The notes beneath the pieces are model-generated. The model did not search any database, was not told the origin of the DNA, and was given only the letters and a program-made list of their open reading frames with translations. From Gammaproteobacteria bacterium (GTDB lineage Bacteria > Pseudomonadota > Gammaproteobacteria > Steroidobacterales > PWYM01), in the NCBI GenBank assembly GCA_020832005.1, contig JAFIFN010000019.1, positions 1-40,828 of the forward strand: 40,828 nucleotides of DNA. Direction: 5' to 3'. The position numbers and the translations under genes are program-made. Shown here piece after piece: positions 17,413-26,207 of this stretch (position 1 is its first letter; each line of letters begins with the position of its first letter).

Positions 17413-18765
17413 ATGAGCATCTTCACGACGGCAACACGGTCGTCGCTGGCGGCCATCTGTCTGCTGTTTTCTGCCTGGTCTTACGCTGAGGGCCCTGCGG
17501 CGAACCAGATCCTGTTCCAGGACGTGCGCATCTTCGACGGCACGTCGACCCAGCTTTCTCCGCCGACCCGCGTGTTGGTCAGTGACAACCTCATCGTCGC
17601 GATTGGCGATGACATGGCAGCAAGCCCGGAAGCCAAGGTGATCGACGGCCGGGGTCACACGCTGATGCCCGGTCTGATCGACGTGCATGTGCATCTGACC
17701 TTCGGCGCCCTGACGATGCTCGAGCTGCTGTCCCCTGGGCTGACGCCTGAAATTGCGGAAGCTGCCGCGGCACGTGAAGCCGAGGCCATGCTGATGCGCG
17801 GCTTCACCGCGGTTCGCGATGTGGGCGGTCCTGTCTGGGGTGTCAAGGCCGGTATCGATGCCGGACGCTATGTGGGTCCCCGCGTGTGGCCCTCGGGTGC
17901 GACGATAAGCCAGACAGGAGGTCACGGCGATTTTCGGCTGCCGCATGAGCGCTCGCGGCGCTTCTTCGGTGAGCCCTCGCGCGCCGAGCTTCTGGGCGCC
18001 ACGTTCATTGCCGACGGACGCGCCGAGGTGCTGACCGCCGTGCGCGAGAACCTGCGCTTCGGTGCCAGCCAGATCAAGCTGATGGCCGGTGGTGGCACCT
18101 CTTCGCAGTACGACCCGGTCGACGTCACCCAGTACACGCTCGACGAGATGAAGGCGGCGGTGGAGGCGGCCGAGGACTGGGGCACCTACGTGACTGTTCA
18201 TGCCTATACGCCGCGTGCGGTGCGCCGTGCGATTGAAGCGGGTGTCCGCGTCGTCGAGCATGGCCAGATGCTGGACGCATCAACGCTGGCGCTGATGGTC
18301 GAGCACGATGTCTGGCTGTCGGCCCAGACGCTGCGCGCCAGCACTCCGGATATGGATGCGTCGCGGCGCAGCAAGCGCGAGCCAGTCATGCAGGGCCAGG
18401 CCCGCATGTGGCCTGTGGCCCGCGACCTGGGCGTGAAGATCGCCTGGGGCACGGATTTCCTGTTCGAGCCTGCGCTGAATGCTCAGCAGAACGAACTCAT
18501 CCTGCTGCTGACCGAGTGGTTCTCGCCCGCTCAGATCCTCAAGATGCTGACCCACGACAACGCACAACTTCTGGGTCTGTCCGGTCTTCGCAGCCCTTAC
18601 GAGGGACGCCTCGGCGTCGTCGAGGAAGGGGCGCTGGCGGACCTGCTGCTGGTGCAGGGCAATCCGCTGGACAACCTGGCGCTGATCGCCGATCCCGAGC
18701 GGAATTTTCTGCTGATCATGAAGGACGGCGGGATTTTCAAGAACACCCTGTCTGACCCGGACTGA
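17413..18765 (+). CDS. Secreted metal-dependent amidohydrolase (imidazolonepropionase-like, COG1228)
   Basis: A 450-residue protein with a signal peptide (about residues 1-25, ending SAWSYA). It has the amidohydrolase superfamily layout: N-terminal beta part, then the metal site His92-x-His94 (LIDVHVH), Lys222 (QIKLMAGGG, probably carboxylated), His263 (TVHAY), His283 (VEHGQ) and Asp348 (WGTDF). The C-terminus returns to the beta sandwich (GRLGVVEEGALADLLLVQGNPLDNL). Relatives hydrolyse dipeptides such as Xaa-Pro or other C-N bonds in the periplasm; the substrate is not predictable. The ATG at 17413 has AGGAG 10-14 bases upstream; the longer frame from 17299 overlaps msrA and lacks a signal sequence. 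Confidence 0.88.
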   Translation: MSIFTTATRSSLAAICLLFSAWSYAEGPAANQILFQDVRIFDGTSTQLSPPTRVLVSDNLIVAIGDDMAASPEAKVIDGRGHTLMPGLIDVHVHLTFGALTMLELLSPGLTPEIAEAAAAREAEAMLMRGFTAVRDVGGPVWGVKAGIDAGRYVGPRVWPSGATISQTGGHGDFRLPHERSRRFFGEPSRAELLGATFIADGRAEVLTAVRENLRFGASQIKLMAGGGTSSQYDPVDVTQYTLDEMKAAVEAAEDWGTYVTVHAYTPRAVRRAIEAGVRVVEHGQMLDASTLALMVEHDVWLSAQTLRASTPDMDASRRSKREPVMQGQARMWPVARDLGVKIAWGTDFLFEPALNAQQNELILLLTEWFSPAQILKMLTHDNAQLLGLSGLRSPYEGRLGVVEEGALADLLLVQGNPLDNLALIADPERNFLLIMKDGGIFKNTLSDPD

Positions 18766-18766
18766 G

Positions 18767-18802
18767 GCGTGGCCCGTCTGCGTTACAGGTCGCGGGCCAC
18801 GC
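18767..18802. terminator. Perfect 10-bp inverted repeat between convergent genes
   Basis: GCGTGGCCCG (18767-18776) and CGGGCCACGC (18793-18802) pair perfectly around a 16-base loop, between the amidohydrolase stop and the converging gene, overlapping the last codons of the latter. A bidirectional terminator is plausible, though there is no T run. Confidence 0.45.
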
Positions 18803-19742
18803 GAAAGCCGAAGATCCACGTGGTCAGCGTCTCCGGATCGCGCCCACGGAAGGTGGGACGCTGGCGTTCGATGCCGGTGATCCAGCTGCCGCCGCGTGTG
18901 CCGCGCCGGTCGCATGCGCCGTCGACCTGGTAGGCACTGCCGTCGGTGGGCGCATCTTCCGGGTAGGGCATGCGATAGCAATCCTCCACCCACTCCCAGA
19001 CATTGCCCGTCATGTCGTGCAGGCCAAAGGGGTTGGCAGCAAACTGTTTCACCGGGGCGACCTTGGCCCACCCGTCGTGGCAGTCGGCGCCGGTGCGCAG
19101 CAGTTCCTTGTCGCCACCCGAGCCATACCGGTCGCGGACGTTGCCGTGTTCGCAGGCCTCGTCGGGATCATCACCCCAGGCGTAGAAGGTCTCGGGCCGC
19201 CCCGCACGGGCGGAATACTCCCACTCCGCTTCACTGGGCAGGCGATAGGGCTTGCCGGTCTTGTCCGCCAGCCATGCCACATAGGCCTTGGCATCGCGCC
19301 ACGACACGCAGCCGACGGGCTGATCGGGCATGGCCGCGCGTCCCGGGGCTGCCTCGCGCCAGTTGAAGCCTTCGACCGGGCCCTGCCAGCCGCGCGACGG
19401 ATGCGAATAGCGGCAGGCAGTCTCGGTCTCGTGCCCGGTGTCGGCGACGAAGCGGGCGAACTGCGCAACGGTGACCTGGGTTTCGCCCAGCGCAAACGGC
19501 TTGGCGATGGTGATCTCGCGGACGGGCCCCTCGTAGCGGTCTTCCTGCTGAACGTTGCCGACGTCGCCCTCGATCGCCGGTTCGACGAACTCGCTGCCCA
19601 TCAGAAAACTTCCGGGTGGCACCACCACCATCGACGGGCAGTCCTTGCAGTCGGAAAACACGGTGCCGACCTGCATCGAGGTGGACTGCGCAGTGGCAGT
19701 GCCGGCAAGTACGCTTAGAAAAAAGACCGTTAAAGACAACAT
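18783..19742 (-). CDS. Secreted formylglycine-generating-enzyme-like (SUMF1 domain) protein without catalytic cysteines
   Basis: The 319-residue protein has a signal peptide (1-18, ATA-QS) and a full FGE-sulfatase/SUMF1 fold: PPGSFLMGS near 42-50, LGETQVTVAQFARFV, PVGCVSWRDAKAYVAWL, YRLPSEAEWEYSARAG, NPFGLHDMTGNVWEWVEDCY, RGGSW and the C-terminal GFRVARDL. In true formylglycine-generating enzymes the stretch after RGGS(Y/W) carries two copper-binding catalytic cysteines; here it reads RGGSWITGIERQRPTFRGRD, with none. It is therefore probably a binding or structural member, or an enzyme of the EgtB/SUMF-related type with another role. The ATG at 19742 is preceded by AGGAG, which overlaps the stop codon of the upstream flavoprotein gene 6 bases away: the genes are an operon. 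Confidence 0.85.
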   Translation of the reverse strand: MLSLTVFFLSVLAGTATAQSTSMQVGTVFSDCKDCPSMVVVPPGSFLMGSEFVEPAIEGDVGNVQQEDRYEGPVREITIAKPFALGETQVTVAQFARFVADTGHETETACRYSHPSRGWQGPVEGFNWREAAPGRAAMPDQPVGCVSWRDAKAYVAWLADKTGKPYRLPSEAEWEYSARAGRPETFYAWGDDPDEACEHGNVRDRYGSGGDKELLRTGADCHDGWAKVAPVKQFAANPFGLHDMTGNVWEWVEDCYRMPYPEDAPTDGSAYQVDGACDRRGTRGGSWITGIERQRPTFRGRDPETLTTWIFGFRVARDL

Positions 19743-19748
19743 TTGCTC

Positions 19749-21221
19749 CTAGCCAGTGCGTTCAAGAATTTCAAGGGCCGCACGCTCGCCCGATTCCATG
19801 GCCGACTCCATGCCGATCTCCAGCCGCCGCGTGTGCTCACCGGCGAAATGCAGCCGCGCGTGCGGCTTGATCATGTCCACTGCCCAGCGGCTGGCCTGAC
19901 CGGGATGATAACTGTGACTGCAGCCATTGATCCATGGTAACCGACGCCATGAGTTGACCGCGAGCAGCTCCAGCGAGCCGGCCAGGGACGGCCGCATGCG
20001 CTCGAGTTCCCTGATCACGAAAGCCACCCGGTCATCGTCATCCATCTGGTCGATGCGATCCCCCTTGTAGCCAAGACCGAGCACCTCGAGGACTTCGCGT
20101 TCGCCGGCGTTGCCAATCTGCTGGCGGACCAGCGACAGCGGCCCGTCGCTCCACATCGACGCAGGCAGGCCGTCCTTCTCCCAGTAGGGCTCGCCCTTGA
20201 GGCGAAAGAACAGCTGGGAGTTGTTGGCGTAGGGCATTTCCCGGACAGCCTGCGCCTGGGCGCCACCAAGTGCCGGGGTGATGGTCACCCGCCGCAAGGC
20301 GGTAAACGGCAGCGCCGAGACCACGAAATCGCCTGAGTATCGCGCGCCGTTCATCGTGGTCACGGTGACCCCGCGATCGTGCATGTCGATCCGCGCGGCC
20401 TGCTCGCCCAGGCGCACGGCGTCACCGAGTTTGGCCGCCATGGCTTCCGGCAAGCGCTGCGTACCACCCTTGATATGCAAGGCGGCACGCGAGGCGCGCT
20501 CGAAAATATCCTGCGTCGCCGCATCGCCGGTGTCTTCGGCCTGGGTATTGGCGCGGATGTGTTCCTGCAGTGAGCGAATGGCCGACAGGTCGTGGATAGA
20601 CGGTGAGATCAGCCCTTCATTGGTCAGGCGCAGCACTTCGTCGGAGGCGCCGACGCGCCGCAGCCACTCGGCCACGGGGATGTCGTGTTCGGCGGCCCAC
20701 GGCGCCAGCCAGTCGTCGAGTTCCCTGAACGGCGTGTATTTCGAGAAGAAATAGCCGGTCAGCGCAGTCGGCAACACCTCGCGCTCCTCGCCCACCGTCT
20801 TGTTCAGCGGTGAGGTGGGCCATTGCTCGGGCGTTACCAGGCGCCCGCCGATCGAAAAGCAGTAGGGCGCAACGATATGCGCACCTTGGCCCAGTTCGAT
20901 GCCGAGACGTTCGCAGTTATCAAGGACGCGGGCATACTCGGTCCCCACCTGGGAGGCGCCGAACTCAATGCCGTAATCCTGCAGATCCGCGAGCTCCGGC
21001 GTATGGCAGCGCCCACCGACGCGCTCCTGCGCCTCGAGCACCAGCACACGGGCGCCGAGCCCGGAGAGGATGCTGGCCGCGTTGAGACCGGCCAGGCCCG
21101 CACCCAGGACGATCACGTCGGCACGCTCCGCGCCGAACAGGGTGCGCGGAGCCAGCGAGGTGAGCGCAAGCCCCCCCGCTGCCGCATGGAAGAGATCTCT
21201 GCGTGTCAGGTTCGAGTTCAA
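19749..21221 (-). CDS. Tat-exported FAD-dependent amine oxidase-type flavoprotein
   Basis: A 490-residue flavin amine oxidase/monoamine oxidase-like protein. A Tat signal (LTRRDLFHAAAGGLALTSLA) occupies the first 30 residues. The dinucleotide-binding GAGLAGLN is at 40-47, followed by EAQERVGGRCHTPE. The C-terminal FAD motif LHFAGEHTRR is near 463. Such enzymes oxidise amines or related C-N or C-C bonds with O2 as acceptor; the substrate is unknown. The start is a TTG at 21221, supported by a well-placed AAGGAG 8 bases upstream. It lies 69 bases downstream of a TonB-dependent receptor and 6 bases upstream of the SUMF1-like gene. Location in the periplasm suggests it acts on what the receptor imports. 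Confidence 0.88.
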   Translation of the reverse strand: MNSNLTRRDLFHAAAGGLALTSLAPRTLFGAERADVIVLGAGLAGLNAASILSGLGARVLVLEAQERVGGRCHTPELADLQDYGIEFGASQVGTEYARVLDNCERLGIELGQGAHIVAPYCFSIGGRLVTPEQWPTSPLNKTVGEEREVLPTALTGYFFSKYTPFRELDDWLAPWAAEHDIPVAEWLRRVGASDEVLRLTNEGLISPSIHDLSAIRSLQEHIRANTQAEDTGDAATQDIFERASRAALHIKGGTQRLPEAMAAKLGDAVRLGEQAARIDMHDRGVTVTTMNGARYSGDFVVSALPFTALRRVTITPALGGAQAQAVREMPYANNSQLFFRLKGEPYWEKDGLPASMWSDGPLSLVRQQIGNAGEREVLEVLGLGYKGDRIDQMDDDDRVAFVIRELERMRPSLAGSLELLAVNSWRRLPWINGCSHSYHPGQASRWAVDMIKPHARLHFAGEHTRRLEIGMESAMESGERAALEILERTG

Positions 21222-21290
21222 CTTCTGTGCTCCTTATCGCCGGTTCGCTACGGGCCTATGAGGGTCTGCCTCTGAATGCGAGGGTTTGTC

Positions 21291-23537
21291 TCAGAAGTTG
21301 TAACGTACGCGGGCGCCCCACATACGCGGGGGTGGCGCAAAGACGATGAACGTGCGCGCAAAGGTCTGCGGATTCACGAACGGTGACACGCTCAGCGGGG
21401 TGTCGTCGCCGAACAGGTTCGTGACAAAGATACTCGCATCCCATGCCCCGCCAGAGACACCTGCCCTGAGATCGACGACTGTTCGCGCGCCGGTCTCGGC
21501 AAGTTCGGCCACCGTCGCATACTGGGTTGACCGGTAGGAGACGTCTGTCTGCACGAAGCCAGTCCAGTCAGGGGTGACCTGCTGGGTCCAGACCGCGGTC
21601 AGGTTGGCATCGTGGTCGGAGGAGTAGGGCAGTCGACGTTTGCCGGAGAGGTCGAGCATCAGGGGATTGAGACGCGTATCGGGGGAATCCTGAACGCGCG
21701 CCGGCGAGTACGAATAGCCAAGGCGGATGTCGAGCTGCTCTATCGGCCGCCACAGCAGGTCGATCTCACCGCCGATCACCTCGGCCGCACCACTGTTGGC
21801 GGTGTAGCCGGTAGTGCCCACCGCGGGCGGGGGCGGGGTGAACTGGGCGTTCACCTGCACGCTTGACCAGTCGATGTAGTAGATCGCGGCATTCAGGGTG
21901 AGCCTCTGATCCAGCCAGTCGGTCTTGACACCGACTTCATAGCTCCAGGCTTTCTCCTCGTCGAAGTTCAGCAGTTCGGCAGGCAGCTGGGCCTGTCCGG
22001 CACCCAATGCGGTGTTGAAGCCACCAGGCTTCGTACCTCTGGCGACAGTGGCGTAAAGCATGGCGTTGTCGGCCAGGCGGTAATCGATCGTCGCGCGCGG
22101 CAGCCATGCGTTCCAGGTGTTGGAGAGAGCTCGCTCCTGGCCACCGAAGATGAAATCAACATCGCCCTTCTCGCGCTGCCGGCGCAGCTCAAGGCCTGCT
22201 GTCAAGCGGTCATTCAGGTCGAATTCGATGGCTGCGAACGCCGCGATCGTTGAGACCTTGTTCTCCTGCGGCGTCGCTGGCAGATCTTCGGGATTGTTCA
22301 CGGTGCCAAGAATCGACCAGAACAGATCGTCGACCGTCTCACCGTAGTAGTACACACCGCCGAGCCAGCGTACCGCGTTGTCCTGATCGGATGTAAAGCG
22401 CAGCTCCTGGCTGATGTTGTCCATTCCGCGGTCGAATACGTTGCGAAGATTGTTCTGCAGGAAACCGACCGGAAGATTGGCTTCGCTCAGACCGGTGTAA
22501 TCGGCATCGATGTCCATGAAGGTGTCGGTCTTGTTGTAGCCGGTCAGGGAGGTCAGCGCGCCGCCGGCGAGATTCCAGTTGAGTTCCGCGGTCAGCCAGG
22601 TCACGTCGCTCTCGAAGCCTGCGCACCTGTCGCAGTTGTGTGCGATCAGACTCGTGTCGGTCGGCACCTTGCCGACGAACCAGATGCCGTTGCCGATGGT
22701 GGTGTTCGAGGGCTGCTGGTGATAGCTGGGCTGACCATTTTCTTCCGTCGAATACGACGCGCGCAGGTAGGCACTGAAGATCCCGCCGGCGTCGTAGAGC
22801 ATAGACAGCGCGCCTGCCCGGGATTCCTGCGAGCCGACGCCATCGCGACCGGTCAGGGTGTTCTGGTAATAGCCGTCACTGAAATCCAGCCAACGACCTG
22901 AAACGCCGAAGGCGAGCTGATCATTTACCGGCAGGTCAAGCCAGCCGGCGACCTCCTTGCGGTCGCGTCGGCCGTAGCTGGCTTCAATCCAGCCCCCTGG
23001 CTCGGCACCCGGGCGACGGGTGACATAGTTGACCGCCCCCGAGAGGACGCCGCGGCCGAACAGGGCAGACTGCGGGCCCTTGGCCACCTCGATGCGCTCA
23101 ACGGCGATGGTCTGCAGATTCAGGCCCGAGCGCCAAGGGACCAGATGGCCGTCCACGAACACGCTGACAGCCGGCTGGCTGGCCGCACGCGGGCTGCTCT
23201 GGCCGCGAATCGCAGGCTTCGCATCCAGCGGGCTGAGCCCCTCCGACCAGGTCAATCCGGGCGTATATCTGGCGATGTCTGCAACGCTCGTGATGTTCTG
23301 GCGCTCGATCTGCGCAAGACTCAGCACGGAAATCGACATGGGGACGTCCTGGAGGTTCTCCTCGCGCTTGCGCGCGGTGACCGTAATCTCGTCGAGCGGG
23401 GCCATGCTGGCGCGCCCGGAAGACGGCTGCGCTACTGCCGCGCCTGCCCCGCTGACTGCGAGCGCAAGCCCGACAGCGTGAAGAACAGTCCGGCCATGAT
23501 TGGGCGATTGCAAAGATCTGGTGCTCGATTGGGTCAT
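21291..23537 (-). CDS. TonB-dependent outer-membrane receptor 1
   Basis: A 748-residue TonB-dependent receptor. It has a signal peptide (to about residue 36, AVAQ), a TonB-box-like DEITVTA, and a plug domain with REENLQDVPMSISVLSLAQIE, FVDGHLVPWRSG and RIEVAKGPQSALFGRGVLSGAVNYVTRRP. A 22-strand barrel follows, ending in RVRYNF with the terminal aromatic that signals barrel insertion. Such receptors import siderophores, vitamins, glycans or aromatic compounds; no signature fixes the ligand here. I chose the ATG at 23537: the ATG five codons upstream contains the GGAGG ribosome binding site itself. It heads an operon with the amine oxidase-type and SUMF1-like genes and is divergent from a LytTR regulator. 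Confidence 0.93.
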   Translation of the reverse strand: MTQSSTRSLQSPNHGRTVLHAVGLALAVSGAGAAVAQPSSGRASMAPLDEITVTARKREENLQDVPMSISVLSLAQIERQNITSVADIARYTPGLTWSEGLSPLDAKPAIRGQSSPRAASQPAVSVFVDGHLVPWRSGLNLQTIAVERIEVAKGPQSALFGRGVLSGAVNYVTRRPGAEPGGWIEASYGRRDRKEVAGWLDLPVNDQLAFGVSGRWLDFSDGYYQNTLTGRDGVGSQESRAGALSMLYDAGGIFSAYLRASYSTEENGQPSYHQQPSNTTIGNGIWFVGKVPTDTSLIAHNCDRCAGFESDVTWLTAELNWNLAGGALTSLTGYNKTDTFMDIDADYTGLSEANLPVGFLQNNLRNVFDRGMDNISQELRFTSDQDNAVRWLGGVYYYGETVDDLFWSILGTVNNPEDLPATPQENKVSTIAAFAAIEFDLNDRLTAGLELRRQREKGDVDFIFGGQERALSNTWNAWLPRATIDYRLADNAMLYATVARGTKPGGFNTALGAGQAQLPAELLNFDEEKAWSYEVGVKTDWLDQRLTLNAAIYYIDWSSVQVNAQFTPPPPAVGTTGYTANSGAAEVIGGEIDLLWRPIEQLDIRLGYSYSPARVQDSPDTRLNPLMLDLSGKRRLPYSSDHDANLTAVWTQQVTPDWTGFVQTDVSYRSTQYATVAELAETGARTVVDLRAGVSGGAWDASIFVTNLFGDDTPLSVSPFVNPQTFARTFIVFAPPPRMWGARVRYNF

Positions 23538-23592
23538 CGGACAGTCCTCCATAATTGAATTGCTCGGTAATTGGTCAAAGCAGGGCAGTCGT

Positions 23593-23607
23593 TGTAGAAA
23601 AGCTACA
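23593..23607. promoter_or_regulatory. Short inverted repeat upstream of receptor 1
   Basis: TGTAG (23593-23597) and CTACA (23603-23607) flank a 5-base A/G loop, 56 bases upstream of the receptor start. It is short and could be chance. Confidence 0.25.
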
Positions 23608-23698
23608 TTCTGATCGGGCTGAAGCAGGCGACGATGGGTGACGTTCCAATCAATGGGCCGATCGTAGTTCGGGCAGCGACCGGCTTGTAACGGAAATT

Positions 23699-23747
23699 CC
23701 TGATTGGCGCGGATTTTTCCTGAATGGACTTGGTGCGGCCTGAACGG
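23699..23747. promoter_or_regulatory. Three 9-bp direct repeats at 20-bp period, candidate LytTR operator
   Basis: CCTGATTGG (23699-23707), CCTGAATGG (23719-23727) and CCTGAACGG (23739-23747) form direct repeats whose starts are exactly 20 bases apart, about two helical turns. LytTR-family regulators such as AgrA bind 9-bp direct repeats about 21 bp apart. The repeats sit between the divergent receptor and LytTR genes, 79-127 bases upstream of the regulator start. Confidence 0.65.
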
Positions 23748-23760
23748 TTATCTTTGAGCG

Positions 23761-23777
23761 GTTCACGCTGCGTGAAC
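23761..23777. promoter_or_regulatory. Perfect 7-bp inverted repeat upstream of the LytTR gene
   Basis: GTTCACG and CGTGAAC flank CTG, 49 bases upstream of the regulator start and 13 bases after the last direct repeat. This could be an operator for a dimeric regulator or part of the LytTR promoter. Confidence 0.4.
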
Positions 23778-23825
23778 GGCAGGCAATCCGCACGGGGTTG
23801 GGCCATCTCAGTGCAATCTACCCAC

Positions 23826-24740
23826 ATGACGACGAACGCTACGGTGTCGGGCGGGTCCGAACTGCGGCGTCTCAGGCTGCTGTTCTACGTCGCGATGCCT
23901 TTCGCCATTGCGTTCGTGCTCGGGTGGGTTCAGGTGGGACGCACAGCCGAGTGGCCGAAAGCGATCGCCCTGCTCTACTGGTTCGGCCATGTTTACGTTG
24001 GCCTGTTCTTCCTGGAGGTGGGCACCCAGCCGATTGCCCACCTGCTGCGGCCGCGGGGTGTCCCGCTGTGGGTGACCGTGATCATCGCTCAGCTCATCAT
24101 CGGCTGGATTGCGATTTTGCCCTTCAGCCGCTTTTACGTTGAGTGGTTGCACACGCTCCTGGCACCTGAACTGGTCGGCCCGCTGCAGACCAGCTCGCTG
24201 GGCGAGGTCCTGCAGCGGATGCCGAGCAACATTGTTTACTGGCTCGGTATCAACCTGCTGTTTTTCCATGTGCTTGGCATGCCCCGTTTCGGCTATGTGC
24301 CGAAAAGTCGTTCGCCCGGGGTGGCGAGCTCAGCGGTGGGACAGCCCCCGGATGCCGCCGAGACTGGTGGCCTTGCCGTGGCGGACGTCGGCGAACCGCT
24401 TTCCACTGAGCCGACGAGCGGCCCTGTGAATCAACCCGCATTCATGGCGCATGTGCGCCCTGAGCGCGTCGGTAACCTGCTTGCCCTGAATGCCGATGGC
24501 CACTATGTCCATGTCTATACCGATGCCGGCGCCGACATGATTCTTTACCGGCTCAGCGACGCGATTGCTGAACTGGGCGATGCCCAGGGTCTGCGCGTCC
24601 ATCGCTCATGGTGGGTGGCAGATCGTGCGATTGCGCCAGGCGGAATTTCTCTCGAGCAGCTCAGTCTGGTGAATGGACTGGAAGTGCCGGTGAGTCGAGC
24701 GAATCGTTCGCTGGTCAAGCGCCGGTGGTCACTGGCTTGA
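23826..24740 (+). CDS. Membrane-bound LytTR-family transcriptional regulator
   Basis: A 304-residue regulator with four predicted membrane segments (about 16-36, 43-68, 80-100 and 135-152), a polar linker (155-205) and a C-terminal LytTR DNA-binding domain (about 207-303). The LytTR pattern is clear: LLALNADGHYVHVYTDAG, LRVHRSWWVADRAI and EVPVSRANRSLVKRR. LytTR domains bind direct repeats. Having no receiver domain, it presumably senses a membrane or envelope signal directly. I chose the ATG at 23826; the frame extends upstream to 23724 without membrane or domain features and across the repeats. Divergence from receptor 1 makes that operon the likely target. Confidence 0.88.
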   Translation: MTTNATVSGGSELRRLRLLFYVAMPFAIAFVLGWVQVGRTAEWPKAIALLYWFGHVYVGLFFLEVGTQPIAHLLRPRGVPLWVTVIIAQLIIGWIAILPFSRFYVEWLHTLLAPELVGPLQTSSLGEVLQRMPSNIVYWLGINLLFFHVLGMPRFGYVPKSRSPGVASSAVGQPPDAAETGGLAVADVGEPLSTEPTSGPVNQPAFMAHVRPERVGNLLALNADGHYVHVYTDAGADMILYRLSDAIAELGDAQGLRVHRSWWVADRAIAPGGISLEQLSLVNGLEVPVSRANRSLVKRRWSLA

Positions 24741-24762
24741 CGCTTCCTGCCATCGACGGGTA

Positions 24763-25455
24763 GTGCGCGCACACTGGCTCCAGCATGTGCCGTTCGAAGG
24801 CCTGGGCAGCATTGACCCGTGGCTGAGCGAGCGCGGCTGGTCTCTCACCGGTTCGCGCCTGTATGTGGGGGATCCGCTGCCCGAGCCGCGGTCCTGCGAT
24901 CTCATCATCGTCATGGGCGGACCAATGGGCGTCGACGATGAAGCACGATACCCGTGGCTGGTGCGCGAGAAGCAGTTCGTGGCCGAGGTGCTGGGTGCTG
25001 GCGTGCCGATGCTTGGCATCTGCCTCGGTGCGCAGTTGATCGCGCACGCCGCGGGTGCCGCGGTCTACCCGAACCCCGAGCCGGAGATCGGCTGGTGGCC
25101 GGTGTACGCGGCGCCGCCCGAAGACTCCGACTGCTTGTCGCTGCCCTCAGTGTTTGAAGCGTTTCACTGGCACGGCGATACCTTCGATCTGCCGCGTAAT
25201 GCCCGTCTGCTCGCCAGCAGCCCGGCGTGCCGGCACCAGGCGTTCCAGCTGGGGTCGCGGGTCCTGGGCCTGCAGTTCCACCTCGAGACAACGGCTGGCT
25301 CTCAAGCCGATCTCGTCGATAACTGTCGCGACGACCTGGCCCGGGGTGGATCGTGGATTCAGCAGGAGGCCGCGTTGCGTGGCGATCCGCCTGAACGTTA
25401 TGCGCGCAGCAACGCCTTGATGGGGGACGTGCTTGAGTGGCTCACGCGGTCTTAA
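24763..25455 (+). CDS. Class I glutamine amidotransferase-like protein
   Basis: A 230-residue class I GATase, similar to the GuaA amidotransferase-type stand-alone proteins. The nucleophile elbow GICLGAQL holds the catalytic Cys near residue 87. The oxyanion-side IIVMGGPMGVDD lies near 49-60, and the His-Glu pair is in LGLQFHLE near 170. Stand-alone members hydrolyse glutamine or gamma-glutamyl compounds; the partner or substrate is unknown. The start is a GTG at 24763 without a strong ribosome binding site, 22 bases after the LytTR gene, so it may be co-transcribed with it. Its end converges on the next gene 5 bases away. Confidence 0.85.
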   Translation: MRAHWLQHVPFEGLGSIDPWLSERGWSLTGSRLYVGDPLPEPRSCDLIIVMGGPMGVDDEARYPWLVREKQFVAEVLGAGVPMLGICLGAQLIAHAAGAAVYPNPEPEIGWWPVYAAPPEDSDCLSLPSVFEAFHWHGDTFDLPRNARLLASSPACRHQAFQLGSRVLGLQFHLETTAGSQADLVDNCRDDLARGGSWIQQEAALRGDPPERYARSNALMGDVLEWLTRS

Positions 25456-25460
25456 TGGCG

Positions 25461-26066
25461 TCAGTTGGGCACGCCCAAGGTGCGATAAAACACATATAGC
25501 CCTATAAATAGCGCCACACCGATCAGGGCAAGTTCACTGACGATCTCGGAGACGCGCCCGATGCGTTGCAGAGTTCGCAATGACGGCTCCCAGCGAGTCT
25601 CCGGCGTTGCCAGCGCTGGAAGGCCGGCAAGCTGTCGGTAGAAATTTCGGCCGCTCGGACTCAAGAGCATTTCCCGGGCTGCCAGAGCGAGGAGCAGAAG
25701 GTGCACGGCGGCGCTCCCCCAGCGGTACACAGGCGCGATGTCGCGTCCGTCCAATAGCAGCCAGCACCCGACAAGACTGCCGCCAAGCCACATGAGCACG
25801 AGCCAGCGACTTGCTGATTTGTTGGTCTCGATCGCCCAGGCACATACGATCGGTAGCAGGAATCCGAACGTGACGACGATGCCGGTTTCCCACGGTTCCA
25901 GTGAAACAGACCGAAGGCGCAGAGACACAGCGAATATCAGCGCTACTGCAACCCAGATCACCGCAGCGACTTCAAGCAGAGCAAGCAGTGCAGGGGGATG
26001 CAGGTGTGGGCTCTCGGTCTCGTCGGGCGTCGGCAATCGATAGCCACCGGCCGGATAGCGACTCAC
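25461..26066 (-). CDS. Hypothetical five-helix membrane protein
   Basis: I do not recognise the family. The 201-residue frame encodes five hydrophobic segments: about 24-50, 58-80, 86-106, 115-135 and 178-198. Between the last two lies a polar stretch with FYRQLAGLPALATPETRWEPSLR. Charged residues flank the helices in the usual inside-positive way, which supports a real membrane protein. It is convergent with the amidotransferase gene. The 141 bases upstream, to the LysR gene end, contain no other feature I can support. The start at 26066 is the longest; no clear ribosome binding site was seen. Confidence 0.6.
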   Translation of the reverse strand: MSRYPAGGYRLPTPDETESPHLHPPALLALLEVAAVIWVAVALIFAVSLRLRSVSLEPWETGIVVTFGFLLPIVCAWAIETNKSASRWLVLMWLGGSLVGCWLLLDGRDIAPVYRWGSAAVHLLLLALAAREMLLSPSGRNFYRQLAGLPALATPETRWEPSLRTLQRIGRVSEIVSELALIGVALFIGLYVFYRTLGVPN

Positions 26067-26207
26067 TGTCGGCCCCGGTGTGACTCCAACCCAGACCTGG
26101 TAGGCCTGCCAGTTTGTCGATCCATAGCCTGTTGCCTGTCCCTATCGACTCTATCCTGCGTATCGGCAGTACAACTCATATATACGACGAGCATCTGCGG
26201 CCGTCGA

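Noticed and set aside
23551..23578. Possible receptor 1 promoter TTGACC-16-AATTAT on the minus strand
   Set aside because: It would start transcription about 8 bases before the ATG and remove the GGAGG ribosome binding site, so it is unlikely to be the working promoter.
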